This document shows positions 24,315-35,722 of a DNA stretch of 64,000 nucleotides, piece after piece. Below the pieces are notes generated by a model. That model was not told the origin of the DNA and did no database searches. It worked only from the letters and a program-made list of their open reading frames with translations. The stretch is from Hirsutella rhossiliensis (Eukaryota; Ascomycota; Sordariomycetes; Hypocreales; Ophiocordycipitaceae): contig NW_025408667.1 in the NCBI RefSeq assembly GCF_020360975.1, positions 6,262,001-6,326,000 of the forward strand. The letters run 5' to 3'. Numbering within the stretch: position 1 is the stretch's first letter; each line of letters opens with the position of its first letter. Both the position numbers and the translations under genes were made by a program.

Positions 24315-27300
24315 ATGGAGAACGATACGCCCCAGGCAGTCCGCAACTGCCGTACCTGCAAGCAAGACGTGCCTGAAGTCGAGTTTCGAAGCGTCAAGGA
24401 CCCTACAAAGTTTACAAGAGAGTGTGTCAACTGTAGGGCACGCCGAAGGGAGCGGTTACCCGAATTCCGAGCCGTCCTTGCCGCCGTGCGGAATATCGCC
24501 TCGAGGCCATCGCCACGCAGAGCCTCGAAGAGGACCGACTCAGTAGCTAACCTGACGCCTCCGAGGCGGACTGCACCAATGCCTGCGTCTTCGAACGGCT
24601 TACAGCCTCCTACGACGCCTGATTTACTCCGTTGCCTGGTGCCCGCACCCTCGAGAATGCCTAGACCTCCGCTGGGGCCTTCTACCCCAAGCGCTGTAGA
24701 GGGACCTTCCCCCATCCCTCCTACCCCTGGCCTGCCAACAGTAGTTCTGGGCACGCCGATTCAAGACACTGCTTCTACAGCTCCTGTCGTGCAAGGCACT
24801 CCCATACCACAGGAATCGCTTCCTACCACTCCTTCATTATTGCCACAGGGTCATCACCGCGGCCGGTATACTCGTCAAGGCATACAGCCTCAAGCGCGAC
24901 TGTTTGATCAGAGTATTGATCCGCCCTTTACAGGTGACCTTAATCTGCCCGCCCTTAGTGACGAAGATCAGGCGCTTGTGCGGGAATTCTATACTGCCCT
25001 AAATGACGACAAGATGCATAGTTGCATTCGCTGCCAGGAGCGTTGGTTCGATATGAAGCGAAATAGCTCGAAAATCTGCAGTCGCTGCATTGGTCGAGAC
25101 AGGAAGAAAGCCCCTAACGAGCCCTACTTCTTTAGCGCTGCGAATAACCTTGACTTTGGGCAAGTCCCCGCCAATCTACCTGATCTAACGATGGTCGAGG
25201 AGATGCTCATCGCTAGGGTTCACGTGCATGTGAAAGTCTTGCAGGTGCGTGGCGCTCAATACAAATATCGCGGTCACGTTGTCCACTTCCTTCGCAATGT
25301 TGGCAGGCTCTTTGAAGAGCTCCCAGTCCTACCTGAAGAGCTAGATATCGTCCTCCTGCGGCCTCCTAATATGCAGGGCGACCCTCGCTTCCGGCAACAG
25401 TTTGCTCGCGATTTCCGGGTACGTCGCTCATGCCTGTCGGCCTGGCTGCATTACCTACACCGTCACCACCCGGGCTATCGCGATATCGTTGTGAGCCAGA
25501 ATCGCCTGCAACGGATTCCTCTTGATGGCAGCATAGTTGCTTCCATTGCCAGCCAAGTGGCTGACACAGCTGACGGCGAGGCCCCCCAAGGTCCCGTTGA
25601 GGAGGTTGTGGAAGAGGACCCTAGCGATGCCGATGCATCAGCGATCCCGAATTCGCAGGTCACTGATACCGAATTGAACGCTCTGCAGCCCCGATTTCTT
25701 GATGGGACCCCTAACCCTGAGCGCATGACTGATCTGGAGTATATGCCGCGTAGTGCGCAGACTCAACACCAGATGCCACTGCCTTCCATTCGCAGGACCC
25801 CTATCGACGAATTCAACTGTTCCCGGCCGCTGTTAACGCTCGCCTTCCCTACCCTCTACCCTGACGGCAAGGCCGACTTCGTGGAGCCTCGCTTACGGAG
25901 CATCACGTATCAGGACTACCTTGGCCATGTGATGAGTTGGCATGACGGACGTTTTGCCCGCCATAAGACGTGGCCTTTCGTCGCCCTCAATACGATGTTA
26001 CGTGCGCAGGTCCGAAAGCGAAGTGACTACTTCGTCAAGCAACGCGACAGCCGCCGTCAACCCCTTACCCGCGCCGACCTAGAGGAAGCGATGGCTGAGC
26101 CTGACGAGCCGGAGGCTCAGGCCCTGATCCAGTCAATCACGCGCCAAGCCGCGGTAATCAGGGGCACCCGGCCGTATTGGTATAAGCAAAGGAAGGAATT
26201 GGAAGCATATGCCTATAATCTAGGCAAGCCTGGTCTTTTCGCTACTGCAAGTGCAGCCGATCATCACTGGGAATCCCTATACCGTCATATGCCTCGATTT
26301 GACGAGTGGCAAACAGCTCCTGAGGTGGCGCGGATGGCTCTATCCCGGCAACTGCTGCGGGACAACGCCCACATCGCTGCTTACCACTTCCATAAGCGTT
26401 ATACGCTATTTAGGACTATTGTCCTGAAGCAGAAGTTCAACCTAACGGACTCTTGGGGCCGCTACGAGTGGCAGGGCAGGGGTTCCAGTCACCACCACGG
26501 CCTATATTGGCTAAGCGGCCACCCAGACTTAGATCCTGACAACGATCCGTCCCGGGAGCAATTCGCCCGCATCTGGGGATATCACGTATCTGCTGTCAAC
26601 CCAGAGCCTCAGCGAATACAGGCGCCTGGGGAAGGGAATCCCCTGATCGGCAATCTATTGGAGCAGCCCCTACGGTTCAGTTCCTATCAATGGTGGTCAA
26701 CCGCGTGCAACGCCACCGCTGCAACAACTACTGTATGCAGCTCAATAAGCATACCAAGCAGGTGGAGTGCCGCTTTGGATTTCCTCACGGACAGCGCCTG
26801 CTAGCCTCCCTTGACAAGGTTCCTCATTCTAAGCACTGGAACTTCAGGGCGAGAGGAACGATGGCCAGATTAACCACTACAACCGCTTGCTTACCGTTGC
26901 GTGGCTAGCCAATACAGATGTTTCGCCCTGCACGAGCCTCCAGCAGGTAATCGATTACGCGGCCAAATACTGCTCCAAGTCGGAAAAGAAGAGCGAGTCT
27001 TTTGCCCAGATCGGGAAGGCCCTGATGCCCCGGGTCAAGGACCACAACCCCCTTATTTCTTTCACGTCAAAGCTCCTTAATCAGCTGGTTGCTGAGCGGG
27101 ATTACTCGAAGCAGGAGGTCAGCCACTTGCTCCTCGGCCTGCCGTTACAGGAAGGCTCACGAACCTGCCTGTACGTTGACTGCCGTAATCCTGACAGGCA
27201 TTCCCGCTCCCTCCGTATTGACGGCGATGAGGTTGACGAGGCCCCCAACGTTTACGAAAAGTACACTCAACGCCCGGAAGCCCTAGCGGACGTAAGCTAT

Positions 27301-29376
27301 GTCTCCTTCCTCAAGTGCTGGAATTTCCGTCCTAGGGACCCTTCCAAGTGGAAGCAATGGCAGCTAGGCAACGTTAACGGCAGGTCTCGTGTGTTGGTTT
27401 ACTTTCCTCGCTATCAGGCTGGTCCAGAAGGTCAACAGTGGCCAGATTACTGCCGTGTAAAGCTAACATTAAACCACCCCACATCGGCGGGTTGATGATC
27501 TCCTCACATTTGACGGCCAGCTTTTTGGTTCTCACGCTGAGGCCTTCTCCTATTGTTGGCAGCACCACAGTCATGGTGATGACCATTACGGTCGGCCAAA
27601 AGAGGCTCGATTACAGCCCCAAGATGATCAATATGAGGCTCTGCCTGTGGAGGAAGAATTTGACGACGAAGACTGGATTCGCCTCGCCGCCCTTTTACCT
27701 GGGAACCCCCTTACCCAGGAAGATCTTGACCTTCTTGGCCGCCGCGATATCGACGTCAATTACGACTGGACACGGCATGTGGGTACATATCCGGAACTTC
27801 GAGATAGCTACTGGAAAGACCTTATCGCTAGCCACCCCATGGCCAACGATGTGGAGGTCCTTGGCCCTCACTGGCGTAATACGCTGAATCCGCAACAACG
27901 ACTCGTGTACGACACGTTCATGGGTCACTTCCAGGCGCAAAATCCTACTCAAATCCTTCTCCACGTTGATGGTGGTGGTGGCACCGGCAAGTCGTTCCTT
28001 ATCAAGGTGCTTTCCTCCCATCTTCAGGCGGCCGCCCTACCGAATCCTAGCCCTATTTGCCGCGTAGCGCCAACAGGCGTTGCGAGTAACCAGATACAGG
28101 GCAGCACCATTCATTCATTGCTACGCCTCCCAGTAGGTGGTGTTTTTACCGACCTTCCCCCAGCCGACGCAGCCGCCCTTCAGTCCCGCCTACGGCACGT
28201 CAAATACCTCGTGATCGATGAAAAGAGCATGCTGGGGATTGAGCAGCTCGCGCGGATCGATTCCCGTCTGCGACAGGCCTTTCCACAGCGTAGCTTCGAG
28301 TTCTTTGGTGGTATGAGCGTCTTGCTTGTGGGTGATTTCTTCCAGTTACCACCAGTCCGGCAAAAGCCCCTGTATTCGACTAGCACCAGCCTGTCTGCGT
28401 TGGAAAGGAGAGGGCATGTGGCCTACCGGTTATTTGACCGCACCGTCTTCCTGACCACAGTACAGCGCCAGGCTGGTGATGATCAGGCCCAGTTCCGTCA
28501 GGCGTTGCAGGAACTGCGTGAAGTCAAGTTATCCATACCGTCCTGGAACCTCCTTAGCAGTCGGGTACAGGCCAGGCTAACGCAGAGCGAGGTTGACAGC
28601 TTCAGGGCCGCCTTGCGGGTGTATTCTACAAGGGCGCGGGTCAACGAATACAATTACGAGCATATGGTTCATCTAAACTCCCCGGCAATACAGGTGGAGG
28701 CAAAGAATCAGGGCAAGGGCGCGGGGCAGGCACCAAGCGACAATGCTGGCAATCTATCTAACAAGTTCCCTGTTGCTAAGGGCGCCAGGGTAATGCTCAC
28801 TACTAACCTATGGCAGCCAGCTGGCCTAGTTAACGGTGCCCAGGGTACTGTATACGATATCGCCTGGAACTCAGGCGCCGAGCCATTGGAAGATCCCCCG
28901 GCCGTTATTATGGTGGACTTTGATAGCTACGACGGACCGCCATATCTAACAACTAACGAGGGCAGGAAAATCTCACCCATCCTCCCAGTCAGGCGAGACT
29001 TCCTTGTGGGCAACGAGACCTGCGCTCGCACGCAGTTTCCCCTGATGGTGGCGTTTGCCATCACTGTTCACAAATGCCAGAGCCTAACGAAGGATCAAAT
29101 AGTTACTGATCTCGCTACACGCGACTTCCAGGCCGGCATTAGCTATGTTGCTGTCTCACGGGTTACGTCGCTGCAAGGCTTACTCCTCGAGGCGCCTTTC
29201 GATCGTCAGAGCCTCTATAACCACACGCCGACGGAAGGTTTACACGTCTGCGTTTTCTACGTACCGCGTTCACGACTAACTATAAGGCAGGGATGAAGAT
29301 GCGCCTCGCTGACCAACAACGGCGTCAGGCTCAACAGCTGACCGACGCACCATATACACCACGCTACCTTGACTAA
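24315..29376 (+). CDS. Helitron RepHel (unit 3), nearly intact
   Basis: Full RepHel of about 1,690 residues if four small gaps are allowed. Order: an N-terminal CRTCKQDV/CVNCRAR zinc-like pair; a CIRCQERWF/CSRCIGRD pair; DUF6570-like VEEMLIARVHVHVKVLQV; Rep with GTRPYWYKQRKELEAY, HUH motif SHHHGLYWL near 26490, and Y2 motif YAAKYCSK near 26960. PIF1 helicase: Walker A GGGGTGKS (27970-28000), DEKSML, VGDFFQLPPV, RVMLTTNLWQPAGLVNGAQG and AITVHKCQSL, with YVAVSRV. Frame breaks at 26692 (GG), 26847 (GGG), 27477 (CCCC) and 29290 (GGG) are each repaired by one or two more of the same base. The natural end is then the TAA at 29374-29376. Confidence 0.88.
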
Positions 29377-29548
29377 ACGACATCTTCCTCTCGGCTGTAG
29401 GGAAAAGGGAGGTTCGATATATAGTATATAGTTTATAGTTAGGTTGGGCCTGTTAGGAAGTAGTAGAGACTCCTAACTATCAATTCCCTTAGTGCAGGTT
29501 TGGAGCGATTTAAACAGCTGGTTGCCCGCGGCAGGCGAATGGGGGGTT

Positions 29549-29567
29549 CTAGGGGGTCTCCCCCTAG
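29549..29567 (+). repeat. Helitron 3 subterminal hairpin
   Basis: Eight-base perfect stem CTAGGGGG/CCCCCTAG with a three-base loop, about 170 bp after the RepHel stop. Confidence 0.7.
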
Positions 29568-30836
29568 GAAAGTGAATTGCAGGTATACGATATTTACCCT
29601 TCGGGCTGGATATTCAGCCGTTGAGCCCCTTGCCTTGGCAACTTAATGGGTGTTCGAAGTATTTTAGGTTCTCCAATCAGCAGGCAAGAAAGGTTCTCCA
29701 ATCAGAAGCCAAGATTTTCGAGGGTGAAGTAGTTTTGGGTTTTTTTCCCGTCCAGAAGAGCCTTTCGTTCCTCAAGGCAAAGGGGAAGGGGGTTGTGGCT
29801 CGCAGGGCAAGAAAATCCTTTCGTCACTCGTTCCTCGTTCCTCAAGGCAAAGCTCACATTACATCCGCCGAAGCAGCAATCTTGTCGGCCTGCAAGAGCT
29901 CGACTCGCAGCGTGAACATTCATTCTTCTTTTGAAGACCCCTGACACATCCTTATACGTGACAGTAATCACTTTGTCCAAGTCGCATTTGACCTTGCTCG
30001 TGCTCTTGAACCGTCACAACAAGCACTTAGTTGGCCGCCTAGGTGCTTCGCACTTAGCTTCAGCCAACGGGTATATTTGATTTGATTTATTTGTTTGCAA
30101 GTCTGAGCTGCGCAATTGGTCTGGCGAGGTTGTTAGTGAACGTTATCAAATGGGAAGTTGAACGCGTTATAAGCTCACATCACAACAGGTGATTCTCCAG
30201 CGAGCGCCGTTCGGGCAGAGGAGGAAGCGGACACGTAGGAGGTGGACCCGGGTAGGGAGGGAGATGAGACGGTCGCGCAGCGCACATCCTGCGCTATATT
30301 CACCTGCTGTTTTTACCGGCGCAGATATAAACTCTTGGGGAACGGCAGACTTCGAAGTTTTGAGATACTCTTTGGTGAAAGATAGTCGTGCTTGCTTCAA
30401 GCATGGAGTGCGGCAGCTAGCAGTTAAATAGTTGGGAACACGAAGCTACATAGTCTTCTGTGCCAGGCAAAAACTATTCGTTCAAGAGCATGAAAAGCAC
30501 CGCCATGTTCCGCAAGGTTAAGATTAGCGACGAAATACCTGTACAGTAACAATTTCCAGTCCTTGATTTTGACATGTTGGTGGAAACGGATATTATCCTT
30601 GACAGTTTCGTGGAACTAAGCGCTTTCTATTACACGGTGGAAATCATTGCGTAAATCACACTACTAGCTACTGGTAGCTGCATCTGCTGGAATACATTCC
30701 TCTTCGCTGGTCCAATTAGCGACTGCGCCATGCATGGAGGAGCAAAGTAGTGTACTGAAGCGAGGGTTGGGTATGTTCTACATGGCAGTCAGAACTAACT
30801 CCGGCCTTCATCATTGGTAGCCTGAGCACATGTATC
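29568..30836. other. Intergenic; Helitron end remnants
   Basis: No gene supported. CGTTCCTCAAGGC occurs near 29770 and 29835, as at the right end of unit 1 (13030-13042), and CCAATCAGAAG near 29692 matches the inverted right end of unit 2. These suggest remnants of unit 1/2-type Helitron ends. The rest shows nothing recognisable. Confidence 0.45.
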
Positions 30837-30957
30837 TGTCGTGAAAACGGGTTAACGATCTAAGTCCGAAGGTTACTCTCAGCAAGCTGAGAGCGCGGGC
30901 GGAAGGATAAGGGCAGGCACAATTGAGTCCAAAACGATGATGCATGTTTTCTATCCA

Positions 30958-32812
30958 AGTCCCTGCACGTAGATCCCGGCATCCCCCGCTTTTCGGCACC
31001 CCGCAAAAGCTCGACAACCTCACCGCTACTCCAACTTCAATCGCGCACGCCTCCACCAATGTTGCTTCAATTTCTGCCAAACTTGGCAAGCTTTTAATCC
31101 GGTAGTTGATGGCTAAGTATACCGAGTCTGATATTCATGACGCGATTGAGGCCATCGCAAATGGAATATCCGCGAAAAAGGCCTCCCGACAATGGGGTGT
31201 CCCAAGGGCAACTCTCTATGACCGAATGCATGGCCGCGAATGTAGAAAAGATGCGTTTTCTTCTCTTCAGAGGCTTTCCCAGACGCAGGAAAATCAGCTT
31301 ACCGAATGGGTTCTCATCCAGGACGCCCTGGGGCTCCCTCCCACGCACTCGCAGATCAGGCAGTTCGCACAGCGCATGTTGGCTGTCAAGGGAGACCACG
31401 GCCCGCTCGGAAAACACAGGATGCAAGCATTTTTGAGGCGGAATCCTGCAACTCGGACCCAGAAGTGCCATCACAGATATTCTGCCCTTGTCAATGGCGC
31501 GTCTACCGAGGTAATTCGGCCTTGGTTCAACAATTTCTTCCTTCCTGAGATTCAGGCAATTAAGCCCGAGAACAGGTACAACATGGATGAAGCGGGTATC
31601 ATGGAAGGGCTGGGAGAGAATGGATTGGTTGTTGGCAATGCAGAAAAACGGTCTGTTCAGAAGAAAACGCCTGGTGCTCGGGTCTGGACGTCGTTCATCG
31701 AGTGCGTCTCAGCCACGGGCACCTTCCTCCCTCCTCTCGTCATGTTCAAGGGCAAATCGGTCCAGCAACAATGGTTTACAAGACCTCAGTCTCTTTAGAG
31801 ACTGGCAATTCACTGCGACGAAGAACGGCTGGACTTCCGACCAGACGGCGGTGGAGTGGCTCGAAAAGGTGTTCATCCCGAAGACCCGGCCATCCGACTC
31901 TTTGGAGCGAAGACTGCTAGTACTGGACGGCCATGGTAGCCACGAGACAGTTGACTTCATGTATCTATGCTACCAGCATAAGATTCATCTTCTTTTTCTG
32001 CCTCCCCACACCTCTCATGTGTTGCAACCGCTCGATTTGTCTGTCTTCTCCCCTCTTAAGCATTACTACCGCAAACAGGTCGGATTTCTCAGCCTCTTGA
32101 CCGATTCGAGCCCGGTCGGTAAGCAAAACTTTCTTTCATGCTACCAGAAAGCACGCGAGCAAGCGCTCACTGCGTCAAACATCAAGGGTGGCTGGAAAGC
32201 GACGGGTTTGTGGCCGGTGTCGGTGGCGAAGCCACTTCTGAGCCCTCTTCTGCTGGAGAACAGCAACAAGCGTAAGAAGGCACCGGAAAATGCTCCCAGT
32301 ACATCAAACACACCTTACTCTACCGATAATTGGCAGTCGGCAGCATCTCAGATTGCGTGGTCGACTCCGAGGCGGTCTCAAGATTTGAAGGTCCAAGTGC
32401 TTCAATTCAACCAGCTGGACGATGATGTGCCCACGAAGCGACTGCTGTTCAGGAAGATCACAAAGGGTTTTGATGAGAAGGATGGCCTTTTGGCAAAAGC
32501 TCAATTGCAGATTCAGGCGCTGGAAACACAATTGGCGGCCGTCAAGCCGAAGAAGAGGAAGAAGGTGGAAACGAGTCCGAATTCGAGGTTCGCCGATATC
32601 GAGGCGATACAGCGGGCGCAGGAGGAGGTCAATGCAGCTGGGAATGAAGACTCTGATGGAACCGAGGCGGAGCTTTCAGAAATTGGTAATGATTGTATTG
32701 TGGTGCATGTTGGGGGCGAGTAAACGGCGATTGAATTGATGGTTGTCAAAACGGATGGAAATTTTTTGGGGTGCCGATAACAGGGGGGTGCCGATTTCTA
32801 TGTGCAGGGACT
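30958..32812 (+). mobile_element. pogo-type DNA transposon, 1855 bp
   Basis: 45-bp terminal inverted repeats at 30958-31002 and 32768-32812 (outer AGTCCCTGCAC; inner GGCACCCC) surround a DDE transposase. The right flank is TA and the left is CA. The empty-site relative at 60 kb reads TATCTATCTG at this point, so the target was TA and the left copy has since changed. Confidence 0.93.
31109..32723 (+). CDS. pogo/Tigger-like transposase, one frameshift
   Basis: Cut-and-paste transposase of the Tc1-mariner pogo group. N-terminal psq-type HTH (DAIEAIANGISAKKASRQWG), a CENP-B-like HTH (LTEWVLIQDALGLPPTHSQI), then the DDE domain: NMDEAGIMEG (first Asp), LLVLDGHGSH (second), LQPLDLSVFSPLKHYYR (third). 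The tail is lysine-rich (PKKRKKVETSP) and acidic at the end. One frame change at 31776-31781 after QQQWF; two more A residues would give WFKQDLSLFRDWQF, which aligns with WFKDEFREFADWNY in the pogo element at 48.5 kb. ATG 31109 is preferred to the TTG just upstream. Both TIRs are present, so it could be autonomous. Confidence 0.92.
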
Positions 32813-33083
32813 TATCTGTGCGTGCGACATTTAGGGGGTATTTATACGAATAGATACCTATCTGGGACCCGTGGAGGCCCTGAATCAGGGCCAATTCCCG
32901 TGTATCCCGATTAGGGCAATGTTCCTCTACTGTATCGATATCTGACTCAAGTCCCTGTGTCTGACCTGCCTCTTTCACCGGAGTTTATACGTGTGCGGAT
33001 TAGACCGTCAGTCTGCTCCCTCTGACAGTTACCTAGTCGGGCTGACTCTAGCAAAGGTGACTGAGAAGGATGAATAATGTTGT

Positions 33084-33357
33084 TGTTAAGCGGTGGTATC
33101 GAACCTTCTAGATGACAACGTCATCTAGGCGGGCTGGGTGGCGACATCGCCACCAGAAGGCAGCCACAGGTGACAGAACTATAAGAAGTCGCTTTTTGTT
33201 AGAGAGGAGGAAGAATCTAAGGACAAGGAACTTAATGAATTCATCACTTGCATCCTCTCTTCGCGAGAGTATCACAAGCTGGGTCGGCCAATTAAGATAT
33301 TTGCGAAGGCTCCCTGATGCAGCTAGTCTCTAGCCAGTGTCTAGAGTGCCTCTAACA
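33084..33357 (-). repeat. LTR-like block
   Basis: On the minus strand it runs TGTTAGAGGCACTC to CGCTTAACA, the shape of a Copia-type LTR of 274 bp. Flanking pentamers do not match (GTTGT, CCACC), so the call is tentative. Confidence 0.4.
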
Positions 33358-34223
33358 CCACCAATTTAACACCCATTAATGGCCAATACGGCCCAAAAGC
33401 TAGATGGGGCGTTTGCGACAAGATACCGGTATCCCCAGAGGTTTTGCGGCGCACAGATCCCTATCTTTACCCCGTCACCTAGCTGTCACCGCGCCATCAT
33501 CACGGTCAAACCTTCTTCTGTAGCCTAGGCCCCTAGCGCGATCGACATTTGGATGTGATCGACTTGCAAGTGGATTATGGCTGCCGCATGGAAGCACAGG
33601 GTCTGCGGGGCTAAATTACCTAACACTTGTCTTTATATGGCTGTTGCCCGAGAATGTTCCCGACTATTTTATCATCGAGGTTTCCAATTAACTGTGCAAG
33701 GTCACTTTGAGGAGTTCGAGCAGATCGGTACACACTAGACGTTTCATTGTTTTTCGGTCGGTGAAGGCTAGCGCGAAGACAAGGCTGGACTAGATAGAGG
33801 CAGCAATTACCTGAAAGAGTTTAGACCAAATATACTGCGTTAGGCCGTTCGCGGTATCAGCTGGGGCTAATGATCCCTTGTAATGCTCTTGTCTTTGGTC
33901 GGATTCACGGATGGGGCCCCTAGTCTCCCGTTGGTTGGATATGCCGGAGTCAACTCCGTGCAATTCCCGATCGTGCATGCAACTTATTTTAGTTTGCATA
34001 AACGGACTTGGTGTACCGCGCCGCGCCCCATATTTATTTGGAACTCGCGAGCGCGCCCCACCGTATGTCATCCAGCAGGCTTGTTTCATTGGACGAATCT
34101 CGACGGAGCCAACGCCGAACATGTGACGGAGAAAATGCTAGTTCTGCGCTAGTAGAGAGGTGCACTGACATCACGATTACGGATAGAAGCCTCAAGGCTA
34201 TGGCAAGACACTAACCAACAACT
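33358..34223. other. Intergenic, nothing recognised
   Basis: Short open frames only, none with a family resemblance. Confidence 0.4.
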
Positions 34224-34322
34224 TCGCTGAAGTGCGTCTCGAACGGGACGCTGGCAATGCAAGTTTTGGCTCCTAGTCATTTTCTCACAAACGGCTTCGA
34301 GACCCCGCGTCTCCCACCTTCA
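34224..34322 (+). repeat. Diverged direct repeat, copy A
   Basis: From CGCTGAAGTGCG to CGTCTCCCACCTTC; shares GGACGCTG, GCAAGTTTTG and GAGACCCC with copy B at 35225. Many differences are C/T or G/A. Confidence 0.65.
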
Positions 34323-35224
34323 CTTCCCTTTCTTCTTATCTTTACTTTGGCACTATCCTGGCGATGACGTGTTAACCCGGCTTCTGGTTGCACAGCACCC
34401 ATCCAACGAGTGCGCAACGCAACTACGGCACCGGATCACCCGGAATACAACCAACCAACGCAACTCAGCCCATCGCTAGAACAGTCGAGACCAATTTTGA
34501 CAGAAACCTTCATACGAAATACTTCGACTTATTGAAGCTTGAACATTTCGACCGTGTGTGATGCGCTAATTGTATGCGGTAGGCATCGGCTTCGACTTTT
34601 ATCATCGCTGTCGCCAGCCCAGCGTATGCCCAACCTCGATCTGACAGTAATCCGAAACACCGGCGTCAATTCCCATTTCCCAGTCCTCGAAAAATTAAAG
34701 CTGGGCTCCCGCAATGGCTGGTCTTCCGGCCCCACCAGCGGCCTCCGATGTCACGGCACCCGCTCCCCATCCTGACTGGCACGAGCGGGCTTCCAGACTT
34801 GGACGATGGAAGTTGCTCCGACGCGAACCAAGAGTAGGTGCGCACAGCCCCATACGTCAGCGTACTGCCTAACGCGTTGTACAGGGTTCTCAACTGGGGC
34901 CAGCACTCACGAGTATTCCGAGCATCCAGTCGCTGGGTCCAGGGTCGTCTTGGACTGCGAGGGCGGCGGTGTTCCCTCTTTCTCTCCCAGTACTTTCGTC
35001 AATTGCGGAGACATCGGACGAGGAGGCCGCGGCGGGAGGTCATACGGCCGCAGCATGTCGGAATGAATAAAGGCCACCCTGGGTGATAAATGGGTGAACA
35101 ACAATAGTGCAACGAGCGGATATGCTGACAAAAGGTCCATGTATTTCACGTTTTGGGTGTCGAATTGTCGCATAACGTGTAAAATAAGCCAGCCCACTAT
35201 TCTCGCGAGGAGAGTAGGTATTGC
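34323..35224. other. Segment between direct repeats
   Basis: About 0.9 kb flanked by the direct repeats. No coding feature supported. Confidence 0.35.
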
Positions 35225-35330
35225 CGCTGAAGTGCGCCCGGGAAGGACGCTGTTTGGCGACGCAAGTTTTGATCCCTGGCCATTCTCTCGCAAGCGTCTG
35301 AGACCCCACGTCTCCCACCTTCCCCTTGTA
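35225..35330 (+). repeat. Diverged direct repeat, copy B
   Basis: Partner of the copy at 34224, same orientation, 1 kb apart. A perfect 14-bp palindrome TGTTCAATTGAACA lies downstream near 35487; nothing else was seen up to 35722. Confidence 0.65.
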
Positions 35331-35722
35331 AATAGATGCGCCTCAAGAGGGACGTACGTCAACCGGTGTCCATTCAACTCAATTTGGCTTGCAGTTGATC
35401 AACTCTACCGGAGACCACCGTTGATATGGTCAACCCAACGTAACCGAGGCCTGCGGTTGATTGAATTTGTCGCGAAGCAGATTTGATGTTCAATTGAACA
35501 TGTCACCTGAACAACAGGTGGCTTGATTTTTCGTGACAGAATTGAGTGGTTTGGAACCTTGGCCGTCAGTCCTCTCCTCTCATAGGGTGGTACGACGATT
35601 CGATCTTCTCTCAAGACTTTTGCGTTGAACGCCTCTAATTTTGACTAGCTATTCCTTCGAGCCCCATTGTATCAGACATCTCAATAATGAATAAATACAT
35701 AAAAATGGCATATTCGTACGTA

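Larger units (their letters stand above)
24315..29567 (+). mobile_element. Helitron unit 3 (different family, plus strand)
   Basis: RepHel-bearing element of a family distinct from units 1 and 2. The 3' side has a perfect GC-rich hairpin CTAGGGGG-TCT-CCCCCTAG at 29549-29567, a typical Helitron subterminal structure; no CTRR terminus was recognised after it. The 5' end is not defined, and no companion gene like those of units 1 and 2 is present. Confidence 0.65.
30837..33027 (-). repeat. Solo LTR (about 334 bp) split by a pogo transposon
   Basis: Two halves, 30837-30957 and 32813-33027, together reading TGTCAGAGGG to TTCACGACA on the minus strand, with a TATA-like GTATAAATACCCCC. A 297-bp relative without the pogo insertion lies at 60363-60659. 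Flanks GTATC and GTTAC are not a clean target duplication, and no internal retroelement domains adjoin, so it is treated as a solo LTR. Confidence 0.65.

Noticed and set aside
33084..33110. tRNA-like GGTATCGAACC
   Set aside because: No clover-leaf arms around it; it lies at the end of an LTR-like block.
34529..35486. Several overlapping open frames on both strands
   Set aside because: No family signature or consistent codon pattern; inside a repeat-flanked segment.
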